Positions 18,854 through 28,017 are shown, counted from the first letter of the stretch. The stretch is 49,350 nt of DNA from Sunxiuqinia sp. (GCA_024635605.1 JAGXIR010000221.1:1-49350); one strand, 5' to 3'. The notes: a model not told the origin generated them from the letters alone. A program made the numbers and translations.

Positions 18854-19945
18854 CTAGTGATGTTCTGCTTTGGCCATCCCAAAATACAGGGCTGACAGTA
18901 GTGTAAAAACATAAGCCTGAATAAATGAAACCAACAGATCAAGCATCAGGATAAAAAGAGAAAATACGATGGATACCGGACTGATTGCCAAACCAGCAGT
19001 GGGGCCCATTAGCTTTCCGAAAATAAAAATCAGGCTGATGAATACGGTCACAATCATGTGTCCGGCCATCATGTTGGCAAAGAGACGAACCATCAATACG
19101 AAAGGTTTGGTAATCAGACCCGACAGTTCGATGATAGGCATTAGCGGAAGTGGAAATTTCAGCCACATGGGAACATCGGGGTTGAAAATTTCCTTCCAGT
19201 AATGTTTGTTGCCATTCAGGTTGGTGACCGCAAAGGTAAATAAGGCCAACGACATGGTCACGGCAATATTTCCGGTAACATTTGCTCCGAATGGGAAAAT
19301 AGGGATCAGCCCCATCAGGTTATTCAGCAAAATAAAAAAGAACATGGTTAAGAGAAAGGGCATGAACTTTTCGTATTTTTTGTCGCCAATGGCGGGTTTG
19401 GCAATTTCGTCGCGAACAAAGAGGATGATTGGCTCAACGGTATTTTGAATGCCTCTGGGTGCTTGTCCAGCTCTGCGCTTAGCCGATTTGGCTGCCGAAA
19501 CAAAGATCAATAGAAGTAGAACCACGCTGAAAAGTGCTCCGGCAACGACCTTGGTGATGGATAAGTTTAAAGGCAGTCCGATGACTTCGCCCTGTTGGTT
19601 GACTTCCTCAATTTTTCCGGAGTTCTCACCCTGGTGTGCAATGCGAAAATTTTTGTAGGTCGTTTTACCATGATCAAATTTCGAAGACATGAAAATGTGC
19701 CAGCCGTTGGTTTTACTGTAAAGGATAATTGGGAGTGGAACAGTAATGTGGGTTTCTCCGATGGTTGCCAGGTGCCATTCAAAGGCATCAGCCACGTGAT
19801 GCATAATGTAGTCTCCGGGAACAAATTCGGTGGAGTGTCCATCATGGCTGTCCGCTTCAGCATAAACCGACGTTGATGTGAGGCTAAATATTAAAAGAAA
19901 AAATAGAATAAAAGCGGTATATCTTTGGCTTTTTGTTGCTTTCAT
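18854..19945 (-). CDS. atpB: F1Fo ATP synthase subunit a
   Basis: Subunit a forms the proton half-channels next to the c-ring. The 363-residue protein begins with a signal-like helix (RYTAFILFFLLIFSLTSTSVYAEA) and a long extracytoplasmic domain of about 120 residues, typical of Bacteroidota. The conserved membrane part follows, with PFGANVTGNIAVTMSLALFTF and the essential Arg in VLMVRLFANMMAGHM. It ends FTLLSALYFGMAKAEHH. It is followed by atpE after 25 bp. Confidence 0.96.
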   Translation of the reverse strand: MKATKSQRYTAFILFFLLIFSLTSTSVYAEADSHDGHSTEFVPGDYIMHHVADAFEWHLATIGETHITVPLPIILYSKTNGWHIFMSSKFDHGKTTYKNFRIAHQGENSGKIEEVNQQGEVIGLPLNLSITKVVAGALFSVVLLLLIFVSAAKSAKRRAGQAPRGIQNTVEPIILFVRDEIAKPAIGDKKYEKFMPFLLTMFFFILLNNLMGLIPIFPFGANVTGNIAVTMSLALFTFAVTNLNGNKHYWKEIFNPDVPMWLKFPLPLMPIIELSGLITKPFVLMVRLFANMMAGHMIVTVFISLIFIFGKLMGPTAGLAISPVSIVFSLFILMLDLLVSFIQAYVFTLLSALYFGMAKAEHH

Positions 19946-20018
19946 AAAGTCTTAATCTGTCTGAATGTCACTTTTAAAAAAGTACCCCCAAATTACTAAA
20001 AAAATCAATTGTTTCAAG

Positions 20019-20405
20019 TTAATTCTTCAATTTTACGACGTAGCTGATTTCAGCAACTTCCAGTATTGTGAAGCAAACATAGGCGATTAAATAATTGATT
20101 AAGAATAATTTTGCCTGTTCACTTTTTGCCATAAAAAACACAATGGCTACAAGCAGGTAAAATAATAATTTTAGCGTGCTTAAAACCATGTACCGGGCAG
20201 TGAACTTCGGCATGTTACTTTCGGCAATTCTTAACAAATAAAAGTGGACAAGGTTTGTTGTGACAAAGAAAAAAACAGGAATAAATGGCCAAGGTTCAAA
20301 GAGGTGTTGCGGAATGACCTGAGTATAAAGTATCCAGCCTAAAGCAAGGAGTGTAACGAATAGAATTACAGACCGGCTTAGGAATCGCTTCATGAGTGCA
20401 TTCAT
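20019..20405 (-). CDS. Small membrane protein in the atp operon, AtpI-position
   Basis: The 128-residue protein has four predicted membrane helices (about 10-28, 40-58, 72-92 and 100-120) and a short basic end. It overlaps the upstream AtpZ gene by 4 bp (ATGA-type), so the two are translationally coupled, and it precedes atpB by 73 bp. Its place, size and topology recall the AtpI/UncI proteins that help assemble the c-ring, but I see no sequence motif that proves this. It could be a lineage-specific assembly factor. Confidence 0.75.
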   Translation of the reverse strand: MNALMKRFLSRSVILFVTLLALGWILYTQVIPQHLFEPWPFIPVFFFVTTNLVHFYLLRIAESNMPKFTARYMVLSTLKLLFYLLVAIVFFMAKSEQAKLFLINYLIAYVCFTILEVAEISYVVKLKN

Positions 20406-20623
20406 TTCAGAAATTTTTTAATGGCATGATAAACGGCGGCAATAACAGATATAATCATAGATGCCAGGGTGAAAGCAGGAAAAGATAACTCGAGCCATTG
20501 GTCGATCTTGAACCCGGCAAAGACACTAAGACCCATGATGGCAATCATTTCAAAAGCCAGATTGGAATAGCGTATAAAATCGTCAAACTTCTTTTTATGC
20601 TTTTTTAAGTTCTTTGGCTTCAT
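20402..20623 (-). CDS. AtpZ/AtpI-family protein
   Basis: This 73-residue protein has a lysine-rich start (MKPKNLKKHKKKFDDFIRY) and two membrane helices, SNLAFEMIAIMGLSVFAGF and FTLASMIISVIAAVYHAI, with the KIDQW linker between them. This is the AtpZ pattern (PF09527), a small protein encoded ahead of atp genes and linked to Mg2+/Ca2+ handling or synthase assembly. I chose the ATG at 20623 because it starts just before the conserved region. It overlaps the 3' end of the bactofilin gene by 29 bp. A TTG at 20680 would extend it with unlikely sequence. Confidence 0.85.
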   Translation of the reverse strand: MKPKNLKKHKKKFDDFIRYSNLAFEMIAIMGLSVFAGFKIDQWLELSFPAFTLASMIISVIAAVYHAIKKFLK

Positions 20624-20978
20624 CTTGTTTGATTTGTTCGCCCATTTTGCACGAACCGGAGAATAATGCGCCGGGTTCAATGCTCAACTTTCCCGTGCTA
20701 ATTTCTCCATAAACCTTAGATGAAGATTTCAGGCTTAAATGTTGTTCAATTTGAAGTTTTCCTTTTTGGTAGCCTGATATTTCAGAATCTTTGCACCGAA
20801 TTTCTCCGGTAACTTTTCCCGTGTCTCCAACGACTACCCGCCCGGAGCAGTTTAAATTTCCGTTCAATTCTCCGTCTATCCTGATGTCGCCATCTGAAGC
20901 AACATCTCCGGTGATGCGGGTTCCTTTCCCGATTAAATTAATTCCTTGAGAATCAATTTCATTATTTGTTTTTGCCAT
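20595..20978 (-). CDS. Bactofilin
   Basis: Bactofilins (PF04519) are beta-helical proteins that polymerise without nucleotide and act in cell shape and as scaffolds at the membrane. The 127-residue protein has a short N-terminal tail (MAKTNNEIDSQGINLIGKGT), then the repeated short strands GDVASDGDIRIDGELNGNLN, GRVVVGDTGKVTGEI and SSSKVYGEISTGKLSIEPGA, and a charged helical end. The ATG at 20978 suits the family start; nine residues upstream to 21005 are less likely. It is the first gene of the atp transcript, directly behind a near-perfect promoter. Confidence 0.92.
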   Translation of the reverse strand: MAKTNNEIDSQGINLIGKGTRITGDVASDGDIRIDGELNGNLNCSGRVVVGDTGKVTGEIRCKDSEISGYQKGKLQIEQHLSLKSSSKVYGEISTGKLSIEPGALFSGSCKMGEQIKQDEAKELKKA

Positions 20979-21002
20979 GCTGTGTGTGTTTTTGAAGAGC
21001 AT

Positions 21003-21033
21003 CAAATATACTAAGTCGGTTACCTAATACAAA
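21003..21033 (-). promoter_or_regulatory. Bacteroidota-type promoter of the bactofilin-atp operon
   Basis: Read on the minus strand, TTTG (21033-21030), 19 bp and TATATTTG (21010-21003) fit the TTTG-N19-TAnnTTTG consensus exactly. The expected start of transcription is about 20 bp before the bactofilin ATG, so the whole bactofilin-atpZ-atp unit is probably driven from here. Confidence 0.85.
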
Positions 21034-21071
21034 CGATTGGATCCAAAATTTATTCTGTCGGGCAAAAAAGG

Positions 21072-21539
21072 TCAATTGTTGAAATGATACAGGAAGGTGA
21101 TTGTTCCATCGAAAGCTGGTTTTTTGCTTCCTTCAATTTCCATCTGAACCCGGAGTTTAATCCGGCTAATTCCCCGAAGGTTGGTGCATTCCTGCAGCCA
21201 CACGTGAGTGCGTACGTTGCTGTTTACCAGAACCGGAGCGCTAAATTTAAACTGTTCGATGCCGTAGTTGACAAGCATTTTGAAGTTTTTCACTTCCACT
21301 ACTTGTTCCCACATGTATGGTAGCAGCGAAAGGGTCAAGTAACCATGGGCAATGGTGCTTCCAAACGCCCCTTCGGTTTTTGCCTTCTCGGGGTTGGTAT
21401 GAATCCATTGGTGATCCAGAGTCGCTTCAGCAAATTTGTTGATTTGTTCTTGGGTCACCGTATGGTAGTCCGAAACTCCCAATTTTTCACCCAGGTAGTT
21501 TTCGAATTCCTGGTGGCTTTGAATTAACAGTCTACTCAT
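21072..21539 (-). CDS. MaoC-family (R)-hydratase / dehydratase-like protein
   Basis: This 155-residue hotdog-fold protein is likely an (R)-specific enoyl hydratase or related dehydratase acting on acyl thioesters. The catalytic region is DHQWIHTNPEKAKTEGAFGSTIAHGYLTLSLL, a stretch around residues 42-73 carrying the Asp/His pair of the family and the IAHGYL motif. The end TITFLYHF is also typical. It lies 30 bp after fabH, so the two probably share a transcript, which fits a role in fatty-acid metabolism. Substrate length is not readable from sequence. Confidence 0.85.
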   Translation of the reverse strand: MSRLLIQSHQEFENYLGEKLGVSDYHTVTQEQINKFAEATLDHQWIHTNPEKAKTEGAFGSTIAHGYLTLSLLPYMWEQVVEVKNFKMLVNYGIEQFKFSAPVLVNSNVRTHVWLQECTNLRGISRIKLRVQMEIEGSKKPAFDGTITFLYHFNN

Positions 21540-21569
21540 GAGGGAGATCTTTAAATTTTCTGGTTGAGA

Positions 21570-22571
21570 TTATTTGTCTGTGTCATAGGCCCATTTCAAA
21601 TACATGGATCCCCAGGTGAACCCGGCACCAAAAGCGGCTAAGATAATGTTGTCGCCCTTCTTCATCTGACTTTCATAATCGTACAAACACAGTGGAATGG
21701 TCGCTGCGGTTGTGTTGCCATATTTTTGAATGTTGATCATAACTTGTTTCGGGCTGACTTTCATGCGGCGGGCAACAGCATCAATGATGCGCATATTTGC
21801 CTGGTGTGGTACCAGCCATGCCAGATTTTCGGGAGTGACGTTATTTTTATCCATGATTTCAACTGCTACATCGGCCATGCGCGATACAGCATATTTGAAA
21901 ACGGTCTGCCCGTCCTGATGAACGTAGTGCATCCGTTCTTGCACCGTTTCAATTGAAGCCGGAAACTTGGAGCCACCGGCTTTCATGTGCAGGTAGTGGC
22001 GTCCTTTGCCATCGGTGTGATTGATATGGTCGATAATACCTACATCCTCGGTTGTGGGCTCAAGCAAAACAGCTGCAGCTCCATCGCCAAACAACGGACA
22101 GGTTGTCCGGTCGGTATAGTCGGTTATCGACGACATCATATCGGCGCCAACAATAATTACTTTCTTGTACCGTCCACTTTCTACAAATTGAACCCCGGTA
22201 GTTAACGCAAATACAAAACCTGAACAGGCTGCGTTGATGTCGAAGCTCCAGGCATTGGTCAGCCTTGCTTTTCGGCTGATCACGTTAGCCGCTGCCGGCA
22301 ATGGCCTGTCGGGGGTTATGGTGGCACAAATCAGTAGATCAATTTCGTCGGGATGGGTGTTTGTTTTTTTTAGCAGTTCGTTCACCGCTTCGGTTCCCAT
22401 GTCTGAAGTCGCTTTTCCAGTCTCTTTCAGGATGCGTCTTTCTTTAATGCCGATGCGTTGCATGATCCATTCATCGTTGGTGTCAACCATAGTGCTTAAT
22501 TCTTCATTGGTGAGCCTGTATTCAGGTAAATAGGCACCAATGCCTGTGATAGCAGCACGAATATCTCGCAT
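21570..22571 (-). CDS. fabH: 3-oxoacyl-ACP synthase III (KAS III)
   Basis: FabH starts fatty-acid synthesis by condensing an acyl-CoA primer with malonyl-ACP. The 333-residue protein shows the catalytic Cys116 in DINAACSGFVFAL, His in LAWLVPHQANMRI and Asn in QKYGNTTAATIPL, plus GDGAAAVLLEP. The N-terminal ITGIGAYLPE and the TNDEWIMQRIGIKERR loop are standard. It has its own putative promoter, is separated from rpmF by a terminator and is followed by the MaoC gene. Confidence 0.96.
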   Translation of the reverse strand: MRDIRAAITGIGAYLPEYRLTNEELSTMVDTNDEWIMQRIGIKERRILKETGKATSDMGTEAVNELLKKTNTHPDEIDLLICATITPDRPLPAAANVISRKARLTNAWSFDINAACSGFVFALTTGVQFVESGRYKKVIIVGADMMSSITDYTDRTTCPLFGDGAAAVLLEPTTEDVGIIDHINHTDGKGRHYLHMKAGGSKFPASIETVQERMHYVHQDGQTVFKYAVSRMADVAVEIMDKNNVTPENLAWLVPHQANMRIIDAVARRMKVSPKQVMINIQKYGNTTAATIPLCLYDYESQMKKGDNIILAAFGAGFTWGSMYLKWAYDTDK

Positions 22572-22663
22572 AGTTTATACTTTATTCAATCCAATAATGC
22601 AGTCATTTCCTGAATGAACGCTTGTTGGCAGTTGATTAACAAAATTCAGTTAAAAATAATTGC

Positions 22664-22694
22664 GAAAGATAGGGTGAAAAATTTGAACAGCAAA
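22664..22694 (-). promoter_or_regulatory. Probable fabH promoter
   Basis: On the minus strand, TTTG (22694-22691), a 19-bp spacer and TATCTTTC (22671-22664) match the Bacteroidota consensus with one mismatch in the -7 element. It lies about 90 bp before the fabH start and just past the rpmF terminator. Confidence 0.55.
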
Positions 22695-22772
22695 AAAAAA
22701 CAGGGCAAAAGAACACCTGTAAGTCGTTTTAAAACAATTAATTGAACTGTTCGAAAAGTTTATTGAAGGGGT

Positions 22773-22804
22773 AAAAAAAGATCAGAAGAGCCTGTCTTCT
22801 GATC
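22773..22804 (-). terminator. Terminator of the DUF177-rpmF operon
   Basis: GATCAGAAGA and TCTTCTGATC form a 10-bp perfect stem around a 5-nt loop, followed on the minus strand by a run of seven T. It is 13 bp beyond the rpmF stop. Confidence 0.88.
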
Positions 22805-22816
22805 GTGTTATGAAGG

Positions 22817-23002
22817 TTAAACAGTAACGTCTTTTTCGATTGCGAGCTTACCGCGGTAATACCCACATTCCGGGCAAACAGTATGGTATTTTACTGTGGT
22901 GCCACAGTTAGAACACGTTGCCAGCGTTGATGGTGTTGCTTTGTAGTGTGTTCTTCTCTTATCCCTTCTGGATTTTGATGTTTTGTGTTTTGGATGTGCC
23001 AT
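22817..23002 (-). CDS. rpmF: 50S ribosomal protein L32
   Basis: L32 is a small zinc-binding protein of the large subunit. The 61-residue product starts MAHPKHKTSKSRRDKRRTHY and contains the two CxxC pairs (CSNCG and CPECGYYRG) that bind zinc. Its partner DUF177 gene lies 12 bp upstream, the usual pairing. In many bacteria plsX follows before fabH, but it is missing here. Confidence 0.97.
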   Translation of the reverse strand: MAHPKHKTSKSRRDKRRTHYKATPSTLATCSNCGTTVKYHTVCPECGYYRGKLAIEKDVTV

Positions 23003-23014
23003 TTTAAAAAGTCT

Positions 23015-23557
23015 TTATTTGTTATCTAATAATTTTTTCAATTCATCCCACCTGGAGTCTGTCTCGGCGCTTTCTTCTTCCGGTTCCACCTCTACCGACA
23101 ACAGGTTTAGTCTTTTTAGCATTTCCGGGTTGCACAGGCTTTTGCCGTGGGCATCGTCCGGATGAACATGCTTAATTGGAATCGATAAAATGATGAAGTC
23201 GTAAATGAGTTTGGCAATTGAAATGTGGGTTTCGCCCGGGCTAACCCAGATGACATCGTCACCTTCCTCAAATTTTTCTTCTCCATACTTTACGAAAACC
23301 TTGCTTTCACTTTCAACCGGCTGGTCAAACAAGTCTAAGCAGCGATCGCACTGTATGTTTACCGTTCCTTTTACATGAAACCAAAGTACCATTAATGCAC
23401 TTCGTTTTTCCAGTTCCAGCTTTACTTCAACACGCCCATCTCCGGCGATTCCTCCGTCGAAATACTCAAAGAATTGCTTTCCGATCTGATAATCAAAATC
23501 ATGCTTGCCAATTGCAAGTCCTTTGAGTGCAATGTTGTATACTTTCAAATTTGCCAT
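23015..23557 (-). CDS. DUF177 (YceD) family protein
   Basis: The 180-residue protein belongs to the YceD/DUF177 family, encoded next to rpmF in most bacteria and tied to 23S rRNA accumulation in plants and bacteria. The signature is the CDRCL motif within NIQCDRCLDLFDQPVE, followed by an acidic strand region and DDVIWVSPGETHISIAKLIYDFIILS. A second part (HPDDAHGKSLCNPEML) holds the usual late Cys. It is cotranscribed with rpmF. Confidence 0.92.
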   Translation of the reverse strand: MANLKVYNIALKGLAIGKHDFDYQIGKQFFEYFDGGIAGDGRVEVKLELEKRSALMVLWFHVKGTVNIQCDRCLDLFDQPVESESKVFVKYGEEKFEEGDDVIWVSPGETHISIAKLIYDFIILSIPIKHVHPDDAHGKSLCNPEMLKRLNLLSVEVEPEEESAETDSRWDELKKLLDNK

Positions 23558-23576
23558 TGCTTGGAAAAAAGTGTTG

Positions 23577-23607
23577 CAAAAGTATAAAAAATATACAAAC
23601 GGAGAAA
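23577..23607 (-). promoter_or_regulatory. Probable promoter of DUF177-rpmF
   Basis: TACTTTTG at 23584-23577 (minus strand) is a perfect -7 element, with TTTC at 23607-23604 in the -33 position after a 19-bp spacer (one mismatch). The 5' leader would be only about a dozen nucleotides. Confidence 0.6.
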
Positions 23608-23694
23608 ATTATCTGATTTTTTTAACATCGAATCCATTCTTTTCTGCAAAATTCTTTCGTTCAAGGAATTATCAAAGTCGAAAATGTTGAAAAA

Positions 23695-24852
23695 TCAATG
23701 GTTTCGCAGAATAATGCGGAAGGTAGTCCCATGTCCAATTTCCGAATGTTTAATGAATATTTTGCCTTGATGGTAATTTTCGATAATCCTTTTGGCCAGA
23801 GAGAGTCCAAGGCCCCAACCTCTTTTTTTTGTGGTGTATCCGGGTTCAAAAATGGTTTTAAACTGTGATTTTGGGATTCCCTTTCCGTTGTCGGAAATAT
23901 CAAGCATCAATTGGTTATTGTTTTGGGCTAATTTCAGCTTAATGATGCCATCCGATTCGATCGCATCAATGGCATTTTTGCAGATATTTTCAATAACCCA
24001 GCTAAATAAGGCTGCATTGTGAGGAACATCATAATGGGAATTTTCATCCAGCTCAAGTTCGAAGCGAACCTTTTTCGACGAGCGTTTTTCAAGGTAACTG
24101 ATGGTTGATCGCAGAACCTGCTTCAGGTCGTTGGTGATGAGCTCGGGGGCCGAACCGATTTTGGAAAAGCGTTCGGTGATTTTTTCGAGACGGGAAACAT
24201 CTTTTTGAATTTCTTCAATCATGTTTTCATCCATGTTTTTCATTTTCAGGATCTCCACCCAGGCCATGAGCGATGATATGGGCGTTCCAAGTTGATGCGC
24301 GGTTTCTTTCGACATGCCTACCCAAACTTGATTCTGCTCTGCTTTTCGCGACGCACTAAAGGCAAAGTAGGAGACAGAGATGAAGAGCATAATCACGCCG
24401 AATTGTGCCAACGGAAAGTATCGCAGGTTTTGCAACAAGTTGGAATCGCGGTAATATAAATATTGGGAAACATCTTCTGAAAGAACAATTTCAATGGGTG
24501 CTTTTTGGCTTTCCATTTTCTTAAGCTCATGCTGTAAAACAACAGCCCTCCGCTTGTCAGTGTAGCGAATGTTCCGATCGCCTAAAATAGTGCCGTCTTC
24601 ATCAGTATATATGATAGGGATTTTGGTGTTGTTTCCCATGATGGTTTGATAAAACGTCAGATCCTGGTTTCCGCCATCCTCCGTGTCAAGCAACCGTTTC
24701 ATGGCTTTGGCCCATAGTTCTACGTTTTTACGTTCCTGAATCGACATTTGACCGATCAACCAGTTGGTGTAAAGCAGGGAGCCGGCTCCGATGAGCACTG
24801 CTGCAAACAGAAGCAGAATTTTCCAGCGTCGTTTTTTAAAATAGAGTTCCAA
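23695..24852 (-). CDS. Sensor histidine kinase, orphan
   Basis: The 385-residue protein has a membrane helix (about 12-32), an extracytoplasmic region of about 115 residues and a second membrane helix (about 147-165). A kinase core follows, with the phospho-acceptor His in KETAHQLGTPISSL, the N box WVIENICKNAIDAIES and G boxes DISDNGKGIP and GWGLGLSLAKRI. No HAMP or PAS is visible. The hydrophilic 'AHQLGTP' form of the H box is common in Bacteroidota kinases of this size. No response regulator gene is adjacent. It begins 73 bp after dxs, so it may share that transcript; the signal is unknown. Confidence 0.88.
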   Translation of the reverse strand: MELYFKKRRWKILLLFAAVLIGAGSLLYTNWLIGQMSIQERKNVELWAKAMKRLLDTEDGGNQDLTFYQTIMGNNTKIPIIYTDEDGTILGDRNIRYTDKRRAVVLQHELKKMESQKAPIEIVLSEDVSQYLYYRDSNLLQNLRYFPLAQFGVIMLFISVSYFAFSASRKAEQNQVWVGMSKETAHQLGTPISSLMAWVEILKMKNMDENMIEEIQKDVSRLEKITERFSKIGSAPELITNDLKQVLRSTISYLEKRSSKKVRFELELDENSHYDVPHNAALFSWVIENICKNAIDAIESDGIIKLKLAQNNNQLMLDISDNGKGIPKSQFKTIFEPGYTTKKRGWGLGLSLAKRIIENYHQGKIFIKHSEIGHGTTFRIILRNH

Positions 24853-24925
24853 TCTAGTGTTGTTTAGTTCATTTTGCTAAACGAATCATCCCGATATAAA
24901 GTATTTGGGCGAGTTGAAATTACAA

Positions 24926-26830
24926 TTATCCCTGAAGTAATTCAATACATGCGTGGTAAATTCCTTTTTGGTCGAAGCCGCAATCGCGCTGCAATTCTTC
25001 CGGCGTCCCATGCTCAACAAACTCATCGGGTACCCCAAGGCGGACCAATTTGGCGTGGTAATCGTTTAGGGCCATAAACTCCAATACTGCAGAGCCAAAG
25101 CCCCCCTGAATTACGCCATCTTCCACGGTAATTATTTTTTTGAATTGCTTGAACACCTGGTGCAGGAGTGCTTCATCGATTGGTTTTACAAAGCGCAGGT
25201 CGTAATGAGCGACCGAAATGTCTTTATTTTTAAGTGATTTGACGGCCCGTGATGCGGCAATTCCTGCTGTTCCAATCGTTAGAATGGCCAGGTCTTCACC
25301 TTCCGTTAGGATTCGGCCTGTCCCAACTTCGATGGGCTCAAATTCCTGTCGCCAGTCAACTTTACATCCGCAGCCTCGCGGATAGCGGATGGAGAACGGG
25401 CCCATGTTCTCCTGCTGGGCTGTGTACATCAGGTTACGTAGTTCAATCTCGTCCATGGGGGCCGACACGATCATGTTGGGAATGTTGCGCATGTAGGCCA
25501 GGTCGAACACACCGTGGTGGGTTGCCCCGTCGGCGCCAACCAGTCCTCCGCGGTCGAGGCAAAACACTACGTTTAGCTTTTGGATGGCCACATCGTGAAT
25601 AATCTGGTCGTAAGCCCGCTGCATAAAGCTGGAATAAATATTGCAAAAAGGCACCAGTCCCTGAATCGCCATTCCGGCCGACAAGGTGACTGCATGGGGT
25701 TCGGCAATGCCCACATCAAAGGCTCGATCGGGCATTTTTTCCATCATGATGTTGAGCGAACTACCGGTGGGCATGGCAGGAGTGACCCCTGCGATTTTAG
25801 GATTCATTTCGGCCAGTTCGACAAGCGTATTCCCAAAGACATTCTGAAACTTGGGTGGTTTGTTCAATTCGCATTCGCAACCGATGATCTCACCGGTTTC
25901 TTTATCGAATTTTCCCGGGGCGTGGTATACGGTTTGGTTCATTTCGGCCAGCTTAAAGCCTTTGCCTTTTTTGGTGAGCACATGAAGCAATTTCGGGCCT
26001 TTTATGGCACGCAGGTCGCGCAGAACGTTGGTCAGGTATTCCACATCGTGCCCGTCAACCGGCCCAAAATAGCGGATGCCCAAGCTTTCGAAAAGGTTGG
26101 ATTCCTTTAACAGGTAGGATTTCAGCGCCCCTTCTGTTTTTTGAACCAGCCGCCTGGCTTTTGGCCCAAAGCCGTTGAGTTTCCCCAGTCCTTCCCAAAT
26201 CTCATTCTTAAGTTTATTGTAAGTGCTTGATTTAGAGATATTCAGTAAATAGTTGCTCACACCACCCACATTGGGGTCGATCGCCATATTGTTATCATTC
26301 AGAATGATGAGGACGTCGGAATTGTTCGACGCGGCATTGTTCAATCCTTCAAAGGCCATGCCTCCCGTCATCGAGCCATCGCCGATTACGGCGACAATTT
26401 TCCGGTCTTTTTCCTTTTTAATGTTTGCCGCCAGAGCCATGCCGAGTGCTGCTGAAATGGAGGTGCTGGCATGTCCGACGCCGAAAGCATCGTATTCGCT
26501 TTCGGATGGTTTGGGAAACCCGCTGATTCCGTTGTATTTTCGATTGGTGTGAAATTCGGCCCGGCGACCGGTTAGAATTTTATGGCCATAGGCCTGATGT
26601 CCAACATCCCAGATCAGCTGGTCGTAAGGCGTGTTGTAGACATAGTGAAGGGCTACAGTAAGTTCAACCACGCCAAGGCTTGCTCCCAGGTGTCCGGGAT
26701 TAGTTGATACTTCATCAATAATAAACTGCCGGAGTTCATCACAGAGTGAAGTCAATTCTTCCGCTTTTAACAGACGTAAGTCAGATGGTGTGTTAATCTT
26801 TTCCAGTATACTTCCCACAGGTTCTTCCAT
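24926..26830 (-). CDS. dxs: 1-deoxy-D-xylulose-5-phosphate synthase
   Basis: Dxs is the first enzyme of the MEP isoprenoid pathway, joining pyruvate and glyceraldehyde 3-phosphate with thiamine diphosphate. The 634-residue protein shows [31 protein letters not shown], the TPP motif [20 protein letters not shown] with [13 protein letters not shown], and the transketolase pyrimidine domain with [16 protein letters not shown] and [16 protein letters not shown]. The C-terminal domain is complete. The ispD gene of the same pathway is at 37.6 kb in this window but not in an operon with it. Confidence 0.97.
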   Translation of the reverse strand: MEEPVGSILEKINTPSDLRLLKAEELTSLCDELRQFIIDEVSTNPGHLGASLGVVELTVALHYVYNTPYDQLIWDVGHQAYGHKILTGRRAEFHTNRKYNGISGFPKPSESEYDAFGVGHASTSISAALGMALAANIKKEKDRKIVAVIGDGSMTGGMAFEGLNNAASNNSDVLIILNDNNMAIDPNVGGVSNYLLNISKSSTYNKLKNEIWEGLGKLNGFGPKARRLVQKTEGALKSYLLKESNLFESLGIRYFGPVDGHDVEYLTNVLRDLRAIKGPKLLHVLTKKGKGFKLAEMNQTVYHAPGKFDKETGEIIGCECELNKPPKFQNVFGNTLVELAEMNPKIAGVTPAMPTGSSLNIMMEKMPDRAFDVGIAEPHAVTLSAGMAIQGLVPFCNIYSSFMQRAYDQIIHDVAIQKLNVVFCLDRGGLVGADGATHHGVFDLAYMRNIPNMIVSAPMDEIELRNLMYTAQQENMGPFSIRYPRGCGCKVDWRQEFEPIEVGTGRILTEGEDLAILTIGTAGIAASRAVKSLKNKDISVAHYDLRFVKPIDEALLHQVFKQFKKIITVEDGVIQGGFGSAVLEFMALNDYHAKLVRLGVPDEFVEHGTPEELQRDCGFDQKGIYHACIELLQG

Positions 26831-26847
26831 GAAAAAAAATTAGGCCT

Positions 26848-26855
26848 CAAAGATA
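26848..26855 (-). promoter_or_regulatory. Putative dxs -7 promoter element
   Basis: TATCTTTG on the minus strand matches TAnnTTTG and ends 17 bp before the dxs ATG. I found no TTTG at the usual 19-21 bp distance, so this is only a half-site. Confidence 0.4.
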
Positions 26856-26939
26856 CAATTTCTATTAGTTACAGCCTGAACTAAAAGTTGATTTATATTT
26901 AACAACCTATGTTCTGCAAGAGCTTTTGATTTGGCTTAT

Positions 26940-27722
26940 TTAGATTCGGGTCATTTTTCGCTCACGGTTTTCGAAGGTCACAATTTCTTCAAAGCCGATT
27001 TCTTTCATCAGGTTGATGGCGGTTTTATAGTGACGGGCAATTTGGCTCGTGCTGTGGGCATCCGAAGAGATGGTCATCGGAATGTGGTGATGGTAGCAGC
27101 GTTCGACAAGTTCCGGGCTGGGCGTTAGTTCGGCGCAGGGGCGGTCCAGTCCGCCGGTGTTCAGCTCCACCACCACGTTGTTTTCCTTGATCACTTTTAG
27201 GGTATCTTCAATGAGTTGGGTCTGGTCACTCTCGGGATAAACACGAAATTTCTTAATGATATCCAGGTGCCCGATCGTATCAAATAAACCTGATCGGGCC
27301 GTTTGCTGGATTAATTCGTAGTACATGTTGTACAGCTTGTCGTTCGACCATTTCCCGTAAAGCGATCGGTCGGTGTCAAAATTCCAATCACCAATAAAAT
27401 GAACCGAACCGATGATATAATCGAGCGGTAAACTGTTGATGATTTTCAGGATTTCTTTTTCTTTTCCGGGAAAGTAGTCCATCTCAATCCCATAGCAAAC
27501 TTTAATCTGAGAGCGATATTTTTCGCGCAGTTCCAGGATTTGCTCAGTCATCACCGGGATGTCGATGGGCATGACAGCCCAATCGACCGTCTTCAGACAA
27601 ACATGATCACTGAACCCGACTTCCTCCAGTCCGATGTCAATGGCTTTTTTGATCATCTCTTCGTAGGTGTTCTTCCCATCCGAAAGAAGACTGTGCATGT
27701 GATAATCAACCAATCCTACCAT
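26940..27722 (-). CDS. PHP-domain histidinol-phosphatase (HisK type)
   Basis: The 260-residue protein is a metal-dependent phosphoesterase of the PHP superfamily, most similar to HisK/HisJ, which removes phosphate from L-histidinol phosphate. Metal-binding segments are visible: DYHMHSLLSDG (HxH), GFSDHVCL, EMDYFP, GSVHFIGDW, IGHLDIIKKF, VVELNTGG and ISSDAHS. The order matches the family. No other histidine genes are nearby, so another phosphatase substrate is possible. Confidence 0.85.
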   Translation of the reverse strand: MVGLVDYHMHSLLSDGKNTYEEMIKKAIDIGLEEVGFSDHVCLKTVDWAVMPIDIPVMTEQILELREKYRSQIKVCYGIEMDYFPGKEKEILKIINSLPLDYIIGSVHFIGDWNFDTDRSLYGKWSNDKLYNMYYELIQQTARSGLFDTIGHLDIIKKFRVYPESDQTQLIEDTLKVIKENNVVVELNTGGLDRPCAELTPSPELVERCYHHHIPMTISSDAHSTSQIARHYKTAINLMKEIGFEEIVTFENRERKMTRI

Positions 27723-27932
27723 AGCTTATGCTTTATTTTTTAATTGAATGCCCGGGAGTTGATGCTTCCCGACCTGTTTTTTGGCTTCCTAAAATTAATG
27801 AAAGCAAGCGAATATAAAAACGGGATGACAGGTTGAACGAACGGGTTTTGGCTGAAGCTGTTTACGGCGGTTTTTTTTGAGGGGAACAGCTTTTGTGGAT
27901 GGATTGTTTGTGTGTCGGGTTGAAATTCAGGC

Positions 27933-27965
27933 AAAAAAAATGAGGCAGCTTCAACAAGCTGCCTC
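27933..27965 (-). terminator. Terminator after frr
   Basis: GAGGCAGCTT and AAGCTGCCTC form a 10-bp perfect stem around CAAC, followed on the minus strand by eight T. It lies about 50 bp beyond the frr stop. The rest of the 295-bp spacer to the phosphatase gene (27723-27932) shows no other feature I can name. Confidence 0.88.
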
Positions 27966-28017
27966 AAAGCCATGAAAACAATTAAACAATGTTCAGAAAA
28001 CAGAAAACTAGAAACAA

